In this document: positions 1 to 9,060 of the stretch, in pieces | Position numbering within the stretch: the stretch's first letter is position 1 | Layout of the letters: every line of letters begins with the position of its first letter | Position numbers and translations under genes: made by a program | The notes under the pieces: generated by a model | What the model was told of the DNA's origin: nothing | Seen by the model: only the letters and a program-made list of their open reading frames with translations | The model's database searches: none | NCBI GenBank assembly: GCA_027604665.1 | Contig: JADGIZ010000517.1 | Location: forward strand, 1-12,455 | DNA: 12,455 nt | Direction of reading: 5' to 3' | Source: Polyrhizophydium stewartii | Taxonomy: Eukaryota; Chytridiomycota; Chytridiomycetes; Rhizophydiales

Positions 1-260
1 CCTGCAGCCCGTGGCTCGCCGCCGCTGCCCCCTACCCTCGCGGCCCTGCCCGCTGCGTGTGGCGCGGCGCTGCACGCCGCCCGCCGCCCGGCTGCAGCCC
101 GACAGCCGCCACCACGCACCCCGCTGTCGCCTGCTCTGAGGCCCGGCTCCCGACGCCCGCGCACGCCTGAGCTGCACCCCTTCCCCCGCAGGTGCCAGGC
201 CTGCGGCTGCGCGCTAACCCGCATGCCTGCGCTCACCCTGCGCGCGCCTCCGCGCCTCAG
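1..260 (+). other. Upstream non-coding stretch (5' leader and/or intron of the Sec1 gene)
   Basis: No ATG occurs on the plus strand before position 223, and neither the 223 frame nor any other frame here resembles the start of an SM protein. A stretch at 192-260 looks like an intron: it begins GTGCCAG, carries GCTAAC at 212-217 and ends CTCAG just before the first conserved Sec1 codon. The C/T-rich run ending CCCCCGCAG at 183-191 looks like another acceptor. The exon or exons with the true Sec1 start therefore probably lie left of the window. No other feature was seen. Confidence 0.5.
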
Positions 261-3200
261 GCATCCTCGTCGACATGCTGCGCGCGGTCAACCCGCCGTC
301 GCGCTGGAAGATCCTCGTCGTCGACCCATACTCGCTGCGCCTGCTCAACGGCGTCTGCAAGAAGAGCGACGTGCTCTCCGAGAACGTTGTCGGTGCGCAT
401 CCCCGCGTGTCCGCGTGTGCTCCCACCCCGCCCCTCAGGCGCAGTTCCGCTGGCAACGTGCCTGGTCAGCGCCCACACGTCGCCTGGCTGGCCCTCGGCG
501 TGCCGTGCCGGCGCCGCCTCGGCCGCCAAGCCCCGATCGTGGCTCGGCCGTGGCGCCGATCCCCGGCGGCCGCCAACCCACGGCTCCCGGGCGTCGTGCC
601 GCGCGACGCCGCGCGCTGACGGCCGCCTGCATGCCGACCTGCCGCGCAGATATCGAGGGCCTCATGAACAAGCGCCAGCCTTCGCCCGACAAGGAGGCCG
701 TCTACTTCATCTCGCCCACCATGGATAGCGTCCAAGCCCTCATCAATGACTTCTCGCGCGGAAAGCGGCAGTACGCTGTCGCGCACGTCTTCTGCACGTC
801 GGGTCTGTCCGACCAGCTCTTCGAGACGCTCAAGAGCTCGCAGGCATTTCCGTTTCTGCGCACATGCAAGGAGCTCAACATTGACTTTTTTGGTGCGGCT
901 GGGGCTTGCCGTCGCGCTCCCAGCTCCTCTTGCTCACGCCCCTGCCGCCAACCTGCCATGCGCAGCACCGGACGCTCAGACGTTCTCATTCGACTATCCG
1001 GACAGCTGGTACACCCTCTTCAACCCACAGGTCCCGTCCCTGCTGCGCTACGAGCTCGAACTGATTGCAAAGAGGGTACGACACCCGCAGGACTCCTATG
1101 AACCTGTATCCGCCGTACGACTCTGCTGACGGCCAAAGCAGATAGTCTCTGTTCTCGCCACCCTTGGAGAATATCCATACATTCGCTACCACACACGCCC
1201 GACTCTCTTCTCGACAGCCCCGCAAAAGTCGCTCTCGCAGGAGCTCGCCTTTCTCGTCCAGGAAGGCCTCGACAATCTGTGCCGCCACGACCCAAGCTTT
1301 CCGCCAAAGACGCAGTACAAGCGTCCGATCCTCATCATCTCGGATCGCTCCATCGATGTGCTTTCTCCGCTGCTGCACGAGTTTTCGTATCAGGCCTTTG
1401 TCGCCGATCTCATTGGCATCGAGACGGGCGCTTACAAAGACAAGCAAACCAACAAAGACATCCCCATTGACGAGTCGGATCCAATTTGGTCCGAGCTGCG
1501 GACCTGGCACATTGCAGAGGTGCTCGACTATTTGCCCGAGCTTTTCAAGCGCTTCCTGTCCGAGAACAAGGCGGCCAAGTGGGAGCTCGAGAACGGCGGC
1601 GGGTGAGCGCTCGTAGATAGAGAGTTGCACGCACACGCACATTTCTTGGTCGGCCGGACTGACCACACTTGATTCCAGAGAGGGCGGGGACAAGATCCAG
1701 GGCCTTAAGGATGCCATGGGCTCACTTGCCTCGTATCAGGAGATGAAGGCGAAGCACTCGTTGCACGCCTCCATGTGCGAGGAAGTGATGGGCCTCTACA
1801 CACAGCGCAACCTCGAAAAGGTCGCCGAGGTCGAGCAGAATCTCGTCACCAGCGACCCACTCGACCCCTCCAAGACACGCTTACTGCTTTCGGATGTCTC
1901 GCGTATTATGGAGGACTCGACAATTGAGTGAGCTGAAGCCAGTGAACGCACGCAAGGACGCCCGCGTGCTGACGCAAGGATCGAAACAGGCATCACGACA
2001 AGGTCCGCCTTATCATGCTTGCCATTATTTCACAGGGCGGTGTGCAGGAGTCGGACCGCCAGCGATTCCACGAGCGCGGCCGCCTCACGGTCGAGGAGAT
2101 CCAAGCTCTGAATAACCTCAGCTTGCTCAATGTCCGCCTGAGCCCTAGTCTCGATAACAAGCGCAAGGAGTCTCGCGTATGAGCCCACTGTGCAGCCGTC
2201 TGATCCTCTCCCTACGGGACTGCGCTGACAAGGTCGTGCAGAACCCCTATGTGCAAGCAGAAATTGTCAAACGCTCGGCGGACAAGACCTTCAAGTTCGA
2301 GAACAGCAGGTACACGCCCATGCTCAAGTACATTGCTGAGGACCAGTGCAAAAGCACCGTCGACCAGCACGTGTTCCCCTGGGTCAAGGACCCGCCCGTG
2401 GGCGAGTACGGTGACCGCCCCTCAACCTGGTCCGACCCAGCGTCCTCAGACTCGTCCGTCGCCGCGGGCGGCCGCAAGAAGACGTGGGCCACCCGCAAGC
2501 CGACAACTGCCTCGGCCTCGTCTCTGCAGCAGCAGCAAGCTGCCGCACGGGTCGACGAGGATCTTCGGCAAAACGGCCCGCGCATCATCCTTTTCGTGCT
2601 CGGTGGCATCACCTACTCGGAAATGCGTGCAGTGTACGAGCTGCGCAAGGACTTACGGCGGGATGTGATCATCGGTATAGCGTGCCGTCTTTGCACAAAA
2701 TGTGTCCATATGCATGGCGTGCTGACATTGCGGCGTATGACGCCTGCCCGCACGCAGGATCAACGCACATTTGGCAGCCTGACGGCTTCGTCGAGGCTCT
2801 CAAGGACCTGCACAGAGGCCAAGGCGACTCCCGCCGGTTCATGTTCTACCACCGGCCTCTGCCCCCGCCGCCTCGTCGGCGCACGCCGCCCGACGAGCAG
2901 CACCGCGGCGACCGAGGCGGCGACCGGGGCGGTGAGCGCAGCCCGCGCGAGGATCAGGGATATGCGCCGCAGGGACCGCCATCCCGTGGCGCGCCACCTC
3001 AGCGGGGCTACGATCCTCGTTACGGCCAGCAGGCGCCGCCGCGAGGCGGCAGTCGCGACCCCGGAGCGGATCGGGGCGGATATGAGCGAGGCGCCTCTGA
3101 TCGCGGCGGACCCGAGCGCGGCGGCTCGGATCGCAGCGGACACGATCGCGGAGGGTACGACCGCGGCGGGTACGACCGTGGTGGTTACGACCAGCCGCCG

Positions 3201-3782
3201 CCGCAGCAGCGGGGATACGACTGCGGCGGGTACGAGCGCAGCGGCCGCTCAACCCCGACCGACGCGCGCGGCGCGCAGCAGGCGCCATATCCCCGCGGCG
3301 GCTCGGAGCCCACCGTGCGCCGCGCATACGACCCGCCGCAGCAGGCATCCTCGCCGCCGCCAGGCCGCCCGCAGGCGTCGTGGGCCCGCCGCAGCCCGGC
3401 CGGCGCATCCGATGGCTCTGTGGACAGCGGCCCGGCGCGAAGCGCGTCCTCGACACGACGCGGCAACGACGACGGGTACGGCGGTCGCAGCCTCGAGGGC
3501 TCGTTCGAGCGCATGGCCGTCAGCGACCGCTCACGAGGCGGCTACGACCGCCCCGACCCGCGCGGGTACGGCACGCCTCCCCCCGGCCGGCACGACCGCA
3601 ACGGCTCGGGCGGCTCGGGAGGCGCGCGGTATGACGATGGCGGATACGGCCGCGGCAGCCCGGCGCCGGCTGGCGAGCCGCTGCCGCGCTCCAAGTCGCG
3701 CACGGGATCGCGCGAGCAGGTGCCCGAGGACGATGCAGGCGGCAAGTCCAAGGAGAAGCGCGGCTGGTTTGGATTCAAATAA
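261..3782 (+). CDS. SEC1: Sec1/Munc18-family (SM) exocytosis protein with RG/GYD-rich C-terminal tail; 5' partial, 8 exons
   Basis: SM proteins clasp plasma-membrane syntaxins and assembled SNARE complexes and promote fusion of secretory vesicles at sites of exocytosis. Exons: 261-392, 650-892, 966-1075, 1142-1602, 1679-1927, 1990-2176, 2242-2674, 2758-3782; the phases join to one open frame of 945 codons plus a split first codon. Numbering from the first full codon, domain 1 carries RWKILVVDPYSLRLL and EAVYFISPT (about 15-60). LIISDRSIDVLSPLLHEF is the family DRG.D..SP..HE-type motif. SRYTPMLKYI and GPRIILFVLGGITYSEMR (ending near 590) match the last core motifs, and GSTHIW closes the core near 610. 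Residues from about 640 to 945 form a basic, Gly/Arg/Tyr/Pro-rich tail ending RGWFGFK. A low-complexity loop rich in Ser/Ala/Gln precedes GPRII. Exocytic Sec1, rather than Vps45/Sly1/Vps33, fits best from memory of the motifs. The start is missing; any ATG inside exon 1 would cut into the conserved N-terminal helix. Confidence 0.93.
393..649 (+). other. Long first visible intron of the Sec1 gene
   Basis: At 257 bp this is two to five times the length of the other introns here. The donor is GTGCGC at 393, the branch-like GCTGAC is at 615-620, and the acceptor GCGCAG ends at 649. Removing it joins ENVV to DIEGLMNK, matching the VEDI step of Munc18 proteins in phase 1. The interior is very GC-rich; I see no conserved exon in it. 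Confidence 0.85.
2890..3660 (+). repeat. Imperfect RGG/GYD-coding repeats in the Sec1 tail
   Basis: Within the last exon, codons for GGYDR, RGYD, GGYER, GGSDR and DRGG recur many times. The tightest run is three GGYD units in a row near 3157-3192. The DNA is biased to CGG, GGC and TACGAC words. The protein segment is rich in Arg, Gly, Tyr, Asp and Pro, the composition of RGG-type disordered regions. It is in frame with the SM core, without an intervening stop or intron. Confidence 0.8.
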
Positions 3783-3871
3783 GATGTGCTTGATGATCCA
3801 TGACGGTGTGATGGGCATGCCGCTCGAGCCCGTGCGAGAGCACGTCCTTGTTTTGCGGGCAGCGTCGGTCG

Positions 3872-3895
3872 GCGTGCGAGCTTGCGTGCGAGCTT
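3872..3895 (+). repeat. 12-bp perfect tandem duplication
   Basis: GCGTGCGAGCTT occurs twice, head to tail, in the spacer after Sec1. It is a short duplication with no evident function. Confidence 0.8.
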
Positions 3896-4068
3896 GCCAG
3901 CCAAACGCCAAAGTGGCGCTCGATTCGCGCAGACCCAAGTTTGCGAGCAGCCAACGAGGTGGCGATATCCTCTCCAGCAGCGGCGCAGGACTCTTTGGCG
4001 GCAGCACCAGCACGACCACCTCCAGCACGCGCCACGGCGCAAGCCATATCAGCGGCGGGGGACTTGGC

Positions 4069-4119
4069 GGCAGCAGCGGCAGCAGCAGCGGCAGCAACGG
4101 AAGCAGCAGCGGCAGCAGC
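4069..4119 (+). repeat. AGC/GGC trinucleotide tract
   Basis: AGC and GGC triplets alternate with few interruptions. In one plus frame they read Ser/Gly repeats, immediately upstream of the ATG at 4195. This may be a 5' leader or a coding low-complexity segment; the sequence alone does not decide. Confidence 0.7.
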
Positions 4120-4194
4120 CGACACGGTTCATCGTTCGCGTCCGTCTCAGCAACCGCAACGACATCAGCAGCGGCACGGGCAGCAGCATCAAAC

Positions 4195-4278
4195 ATGGCG
4201 GACGAGCTGGACTGGGAGGCCATGATGATGAGCGCCGACGAGGGCTCCATCGACGACGAGATCAAGGGCAAGGACGAA
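4195..4278 (+). CDS. Possible small acidic first exon (28 codons), uncertain
   Basis: An ATG in a very good eukaryotic context (CAAACATGGCG) opens an acidic, Met-rich stretch beginning MADELDWEAMMM and ending KGKDE, followed directly by a good donor GTGAGC at 4279. Beyond it all frames look random, so if real it must splice onward. A phase-0 acceptor at 4850 (CTCAAG) would join it in frame to SDEEIERYMVDEG of the PPP4R4-like gene through a 572-bp intron. It could instead be a separate small gene or chance. No homologue recognised. Confidence 0.3.
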
Positions 4279-4805
4279 GTGAGCCTGTCGAGTAGGCTCT
4301 ATAAGGTGCGGCGGCGCCTGCGCAACCCCAAACGACCCTCGCGCGGAACGCGCTCCTGCTGCTGTCGGCTTCAGGCTGTTGCTGCGAGGCGGCGAGCGGT
4401 CTGCGTGCGATACGCAGGATCCGCGCGGCGCCGTTGCGAATGCCTGCGGCGGTCGTGCATGTATGCGCCGATTTATGTGCGCAGCCGTCCTTTACGTCTG
4501 TCGGTGCTGGCCGGAGCCTGCAGCAGGGGCGGCACGCGCAGCCGCTTCGCTTGGTCGTGTTGTCGCGTTCTGCCGTCAGGGCCGAGTTTCTCGAGCCCGA
4601 GATCTGCCCACCCCTTCCCGCACTCAGTCCGGCTGCCAAGAGTGTCGTCCATCGGCAGGACTTCACCCGCCGTCCAACTGTGTGCCTCTGATTTGCGGAC
4701 AGCAGCTCTGGGTCTGCCTTCCATACACCGAGACGCTGACCTTTACTCTGTTCGCATCCATCTCGCGCATGATCGCATGCGTGACGGTTCGCCGCGGACG
4801 CAATC
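4279..4805. other. Spacer upstream of the PPP4R4-like start
   Basis: No frame on either strand gives recognisable protein; the predicted peptides are Arg/Cys/Ala-rich, as expected of non-coding GC-rich DNA. A TATAAG-like string lies near 4300, too far from the 4806 start to be called a TATA box with confidence. It presumably holds the promoter and 5' leader, or a long intron if the 4195 exon is used. Confidence 0.4.
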
Positions 4806-4858
4806 ATGCCCTCCGACGGCGTGATGGGTGCGGACATGGCACCTCTCAAGTCCGATGA
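4769..4858 (+). promoter_or_regulatory. Overlapping upstream ATGs before the PPP4R4-like start
   Basis: ATGs at 4769 (stop at 4856-4858) and 4777 (stop at 4822-4824) open two short frames, both out of frame with the ATG at 4806 and both running past it. If the transcript starts upstream of 4769 they would reduce initiation at 4806. Whether they are in the mRNA is unknown. Confidence 0.3.
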
Positions 4859-7800
4859 AGAGATTGAGCGATACATGGTCGATGAAGGCCTCAACGACGT
4901 CGACCGCGTCTTATGGATCCTGCGGTGAGCTTTTGCGCGTTCTTTCCCCAGGCCTTCTCGGCTCGAGAACACCAGGCTCGATGCACGAAAGTGGCGATAC
5001 CTAATCGCCGCTCTGTGTCCCCAACGCACAGACACGGGCACCCGACGCAGAAACAGGGAATCATAAGCTCTCTCAATGCGCTATCAAGCGAGTACTCGGA
5101 CGAGTTCCGCACAATGGTTCTGCCTGCGCTTCTGGTGCGCTACCGCTCAAACCTTGCATCATTTGCGAAAATGCAATCGCGGGCGTCATGACACGTAATG
5201 GCGCCGGTCTGTGACTTCACCAATGAGCAGGAAGTCGTGGCCACGGAGCAACCTGCGTTCCAAAAGACCCTTGGCCGATTCATGGCCGACATTCTCGTCA
5301 AATCGCTTCTGCCGCCCAAGATGGTCCAGCTTGTCTCGCCTCTTGCACGCCGACTTATCGAGAGCAAAGATGAGGATGTGGTGGAAGTCTGGGCGGACGT
5401 CTTTATTGCATGTATCAAGTACATGCCGCTCGAGACCATCATACAGCAGGTACTCTTTCGACAGCGGGTGTCATTCTCTTTTGATCTCTAGACTCACGAT
5501 TCCCTGGGTCTCGCCAGATTTTGCCTGAGGCACTTGTCGACGGCGGTCTCGCTCAGCCAGCGCCGTTCCGCATCTGGTGCGGCAGAGTTCTCGGGGCCGT
5601 GGCACCTCGCCTCGACGGAAAGCGGCAAGTTCATTTTTGTCTGTAAATGTCGTTTGCTCTGTGCAGTAGCTCACATGCTAAATCGGCCGAGCAGGATTGA
5701 AGAGTTGTTTTTCAGAAAAGCGCTGAGCCTGTGTCAGGACACAGACTACGAGGTCCGCCGCTCCATGTGCCACCAGCTAAATGCAATCGCCAAGGCCGTT
5801 GGGTGCGCCATGACTGCTCAACCAGTCGGTTCGTTGGGCCGGCTGTGCTGACGACAAAGACATCTCTGTGCTCGCACCAGACTCAAGCTCACCAAGTCGG
5901 AGCTTATTCCAGAGTACATGGAGCTCGTCATGGACGAAGAAAAGGTTGTGCGCGAGTCGGCAATCAAGAACTTGATGAAACTACTCGACTTTCTCGACGC
6001 AGAGTCCAAATCCTCGACCATCATCCCGCTCTGGCGGCGGCTATGCGAGGAGCGACCCCAGGGCATTCTCGCCTTGATTACGCGCCATCTTGGCGCGTTT
6101 CTTTGGCAAACACGCAGTGAGTTGCGACTTGAAAGAGTTGGCGTTGCAGAGGTGCGCCAACTCCCACTCCAGACTTGCTCATTGGACCGACACGGTGCAG
6201 ACGAGATGAGCGAAGCGGACAAAAAGTACTTTTTGGCCTTTTATAGCTCATTAGCCCTTCAGCCTTCGTCGGACGAGGTGGTTCGCGACATGTGCGCGTA
6301 CAACTTCCCCGGGATGATCATGATATTCAAGCCGCAATACTTTGAGAGCCTCAGGCTCGACAAAATCTTTGACGCCCTGGCCGCAGACGAGTCTAGTCAG
6401 GTCCGGCGGACGATCGCGCAGGGCTTCCACGAGGTACGCAACGGCTTAATATTTCATGCAACGCCATCACTTTTGACTCTGACATGCAAGCGGTGGCTAT
6501 CCTCCTGCGTCGGTCCAGATTGTCCAGCAGCTCGGCGTCAGCGCGCTTCGCCTGACCAAGGACCGCCTGATACGCCTTCTCTCGGCCGGCAGCATCGAAA
6601 TCCTGCAGTCGGTGTTGCCAAACCTCGAAGCCATCCTCAAAACATACGCGCTGGATGAATCCTCAAAGGGCGTAAGTTTCGTGGGGCTGTCGTTGCAGAC
6701 TGTCCTGCTCTCAAAGTCCGAAATGCTGATGCCGTCCACGACCGTCGGCATGGCAGAGTCCGCAGCTCGATGAGATTATGCACGTGATTGTCCAGCGAGA
6801 GCGAGAGTGCTCCGCGTCCAACTTCCTTGCCTGGCGCGTGCATCACGAGATCCTGCAAAGTTTCAGGCTATTTCCCGAATACTTTGATTCCGACGCTGTT
6901 TTTGAGCACTGCATCACACCCCTTTTCAAGATCCTGAGCGAGGAAAGCCAGGATAGGCAATTGCAGTGCATTTGAGACTCCATTTTCAGCTAACAGCCAC
7001 TACTTGACGTTTTCAGAGTTCGGCCATGCCGATCAAGTCGCTCGCGATCAAGACGCTCGTGCTGTTCCTGCGGCGGATCAAGCGCGTCGAGCATCGCGAG
7101 ATGATTCTCAAACAGCTGCTCGGTAAGCCTATCGCGAGCATCGCGCGAAACCAGCATTGCAACGCTCACAAGCAACCGGCAGATCTCAAGGAGGAGCGCA
7201 GCTGCCATCTGCGTATCCTGTTTCTGGATATTTGCGAGGCGATTTTGATCACGTTCTCGCGCAAGTTCTTCAGGGAGCACCTGTTCCACCACTACCTGGG
7301 GCTGTCGCGCGATCCTGTGCCCAACATCCGCCTGCGCTTCATCTCGATCATACCGCTTGCGCGCCGAACCATCCGCCTTCCGCTTGACGCGCAGATCTTG
7401 CAGAAGTTGATTGACGCGACGGAGCCGCTCCTGACTCGCGACTCCGACGGCGACGTCATGCTTGCCATGAGCCACATGTTCGCCCAGCACGGGCCGCTCG
7501 ATGGAGACAAGTACGGCGAGAAAGGCGCGGGGCAAGGCGCGGCAGCACCAGGCGGGTCGTCGGCGCCACATCAGTCGCCGAGCGCCAAGCAGTCCGGCAA
7601 GGGCGACTTTGGCGGGAACGCGATTGGGATCGGGGTGCTTGGTGATGCCGGGGGCGGCGTGGGGACGCTTGATGGTGCGGCACGCCGATCATCGTCTCTA
7701 TCGAGCTTGACGGATGCATATCTCTTTGAGCACGCAGATGTGCAGGACATGGCCAGCGAGGCCGCCGACAGAGCCAAGGAAGAAGAAGAGTCGCGCCTCC

Positions 7801-8855
7801 TCTTTGAGCAGATGGGCACCGACTGGGTCGCCAAGCGCCGCGAGCTGCACGAGGCGCGGCAAGAGTTCCACCGCCGCTTTGGCGAAAAGGAGTCGGGTCG
7901 CAAAGCCGGTGGAAATGCGGTCGGCGGCGCAGGCAGCATCGGCAGTGGTGCCAGCGGCAGCAAGTCCAAGTCAGAGCCCGGCGCTCAAGGCGGATCAAGC
8001 GGCGGCGGCGGCGGCGGCGGCAGCATCGGGTCCGGCGGGTCCGGAGCTGGCGGATCGCTTGGCGGCCCGTATAACAGCAGCAGCGCTGGTGGCGCAAGCG
8101 GAGCGGCCGGCAGCGGGACTGGCGGCAGCAAGGCGCTCGGATCGACGGTTCGCAAGCGTGCTTCGGGAACAGGCACCCAGATCAGCGGGCGGGGCGGCAC
8201 TTCGGGCGGTGCATCGGGCGGTGCAGGTGGTCTGTCGAGCGGTGGAGGTGGATCTGCGTCTGCGAGCGTGTCGGCGTCCATGACGCTGCACGATGGCTCC
8301 CCGCTCTCGGGATCGTCGGCGTCGGCGCCAACGCAGTCGGCTTTGAGCCTCCACTCGAGCGGATCCATGACGTCACCCACATCATCCAAGACGTCGCTGC
8401 AGGCAACGCCGTCTCGCGCAACGCTCTCCACAGGCGATGCGAAGCGGGGCCGTATGCCCATCAAGTCGGTCAACAGCTTCACCAAGCCGCGGGTCCCATC
8501 CAGCTCAGGCTCGGGCGATGCTGACGACTCGGCCTCTCCGCGTGGGTCGGCTGATTTCAAGGCCGTCGCGCAGGGGCGACCTCAGGGCGGCGCATTGATC
8601 ACCGGGTCGGCTGCCCAAAATGCGGCAGGCGGCCAGAGCGGCAGCGACGATGTTCGTGGCCTCGAGCACGAGCTCGTGCAGAACACTGCTGCTCCGCTTA
8701 ATCTGTCCAAGGCTGGTGCATCCACACTCGTCGGTGTGTCACTTCCGCGCGTTCAGGCCAAGATGCCAGCAACCACCGCTGCGAATCGCCCGCCGTCACG
8801 GTCGGTTGGCACCGAAAAGGTGCCCGAACTGCCCGCGCCGTCGACATTCAAGTAA
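4806..8855 (+). CDS. PPP4R4-like HEAT-repeat regulatory subunit of protein phosphatase 4; 11 exons
   Basis: Animal PPP4R4 is a HEAT-repeat partner of the PP4 catalytic subunit; the same role here is inferred from similarity. Exons: 4806-4924, 5032-5134, 5231-5449, 5518-5642, 5695-5802, 5881-6116, 6201-6433, 6519-6671, 6757-6965, 7019-7122, 7183-8855, giving 1093 aa. Landmarks recalled from animal PPP4R4: DEEIERYMVDEGLNDVDR near the N terminus; SLCQDTDYEVRRSMCHQL; CAYNFPGMI followed by SSQVRRTIAQGFHEV; LFLDICEAILITFSRKFF; LSRDPVPNIRLRFI. Spacing across several inferred junctions matches residue for residue. From about 640 on the protein is low complexity: a charged, probably coiled segment (about 720-775, rich in E, R and K), then Gly/Ser runs and a Ser/Pro tail. 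The 4806 start is preceded by an in-frame stop at 4782 with no intervening AG. Alternatives: an upstream exon at 4195, and a further 3' exon ending 9060. Family confident, function inferred. Confidence 0.88.
6117..6200 (+). other. In-frame, stop-free intron (84 bp) in the PPP4R4-like gene
   Basis: The donor is GTGAGT and the acceptor GTGCAG. The reading frame stays open through it, so it can be mistaken for coding. Its removal makes the spacing from RHLG to FLAFY equal to that of animal PPP4R4 as I recall it (22 residues), which supports the intron. Retention would insert 28 residues. Confidence 0.75.
7123..7182 (+). other. In-frame, stop-free intron (60 bp) in the PPP4R4-like gene
   Basis: The donor is GTAAGC and the acceptor CGGCAG. 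It is open in frame, and retention would add 20 residues between LKQLL and DLKEERS. Removal restores the spacing expected from the family between the HEAT helix and LFLDICE. Confidence 0.75.
7910..8280 (+). repeat. Gly/Ser-coding low-complexity tract including (GGC)7
   Basis: GGC, GGT and AGC codons dominate, with a pure (GGC)7 microsatellite at 8001-8021. It encodes a flexible Gly/Ser linker region of the PPP4R4-like protein. Length variation in units of three would keep the frame. Confidence 0.8.
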
Positions 8856-8945
8856 GCAGCTGCGTGGCGCATGTATAGGCAGCGCTGGGAATTCCTCTGT
8901 GCTAACGCATGCAACCTGCGCCTCGCATCGGGGCGTGCCAGAAAG

Positions 8946-9060
8946 TCGTTCCGTGGCTGAGCTCCCTGCGGTGCGATCTCCGCCCGCATCGCAGAGCCAT
9001 GCCACACCCTCACGGACCCAGCGGCAGTCGACGTCACTTCCGCCCATCTCGGCAGCGTAG
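8946..9060 (+). CDS. Candidate extra terminal exon of the PPP4R4-like gene
   Basis: The apparent stop at 8853-8855 sits inside a good donor (exon to 8851, then GTAAGC). GCTAAC at 8901-8906 could be its branch point. The plausible coding frame downstream reads RSVAELPAVRSPP and ends in LPPISAA with TAG at 9058-9060. Joining it in frame needs the AAG acceptor ending at 8945; the stronger CAG ending at 8941 would end the protein a few residues later instead. With this exon the product would be 1130 aa. Its Ser/Pro-rich style resembles the preceding tail. Confidence 0.4.

Larger units (their letters stand above)
3783..4194. other. Spacer 3' of Sec1
   Basis: This should hold the Sec1 3' UTR. No AATAAA hexamer is seen; an AATAAG-like string overlaps the stop codon. 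It contains a perfect 12-bp tandem duplication at 3872-3895 and ends in an AGC-rich tract. One frame stays open throughout and would encode Ser/Gly-rich sequence, but it lacks recognisable motifs and open frames are cheap at this GC content. Confidence 0.4.

Noticed and set aside
223..1101. ATG at 223 as the Sec1 start
   Set aside because: That frame does not lead into the conserved ILVDMLRAVNPPSRW segment, which is in another frame and follows an acceptor at 260.
986..1717. 243-codon minus-strand frame across Sec1 exons
   Set aside because: It lies opposite strongly conserved Sec1 exons with clear splice sites; its own translation shows no family features.
3531..4271. 246-codon open frame on the minus strand with Leu/Pro runs
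   Set aside because: It is antisense to the AGC/GGC tract and the Sec1 tail; the Leu/Pro repeats simply mirror the Ser/Gly-coding triplets. No motif was seen.
2179..4824. 881-codon open frame on the plus strand
   Set aside because: Only 2242-2674 of it is Sec1 coding (exon 7). The rest is a shadow of the RG-rich tail in another frame and of the spacer; it reads Ala/Arg/Thr-rich noise and is open because of high GC.
7456..8097. Arg/Cys-rich minus-strand frame opposite the Gly/Ser region
   Set aside because: Composition is explained by reading GGC/AGC triplets in reverse; the plus frame continues the PPP4R4-like protein.
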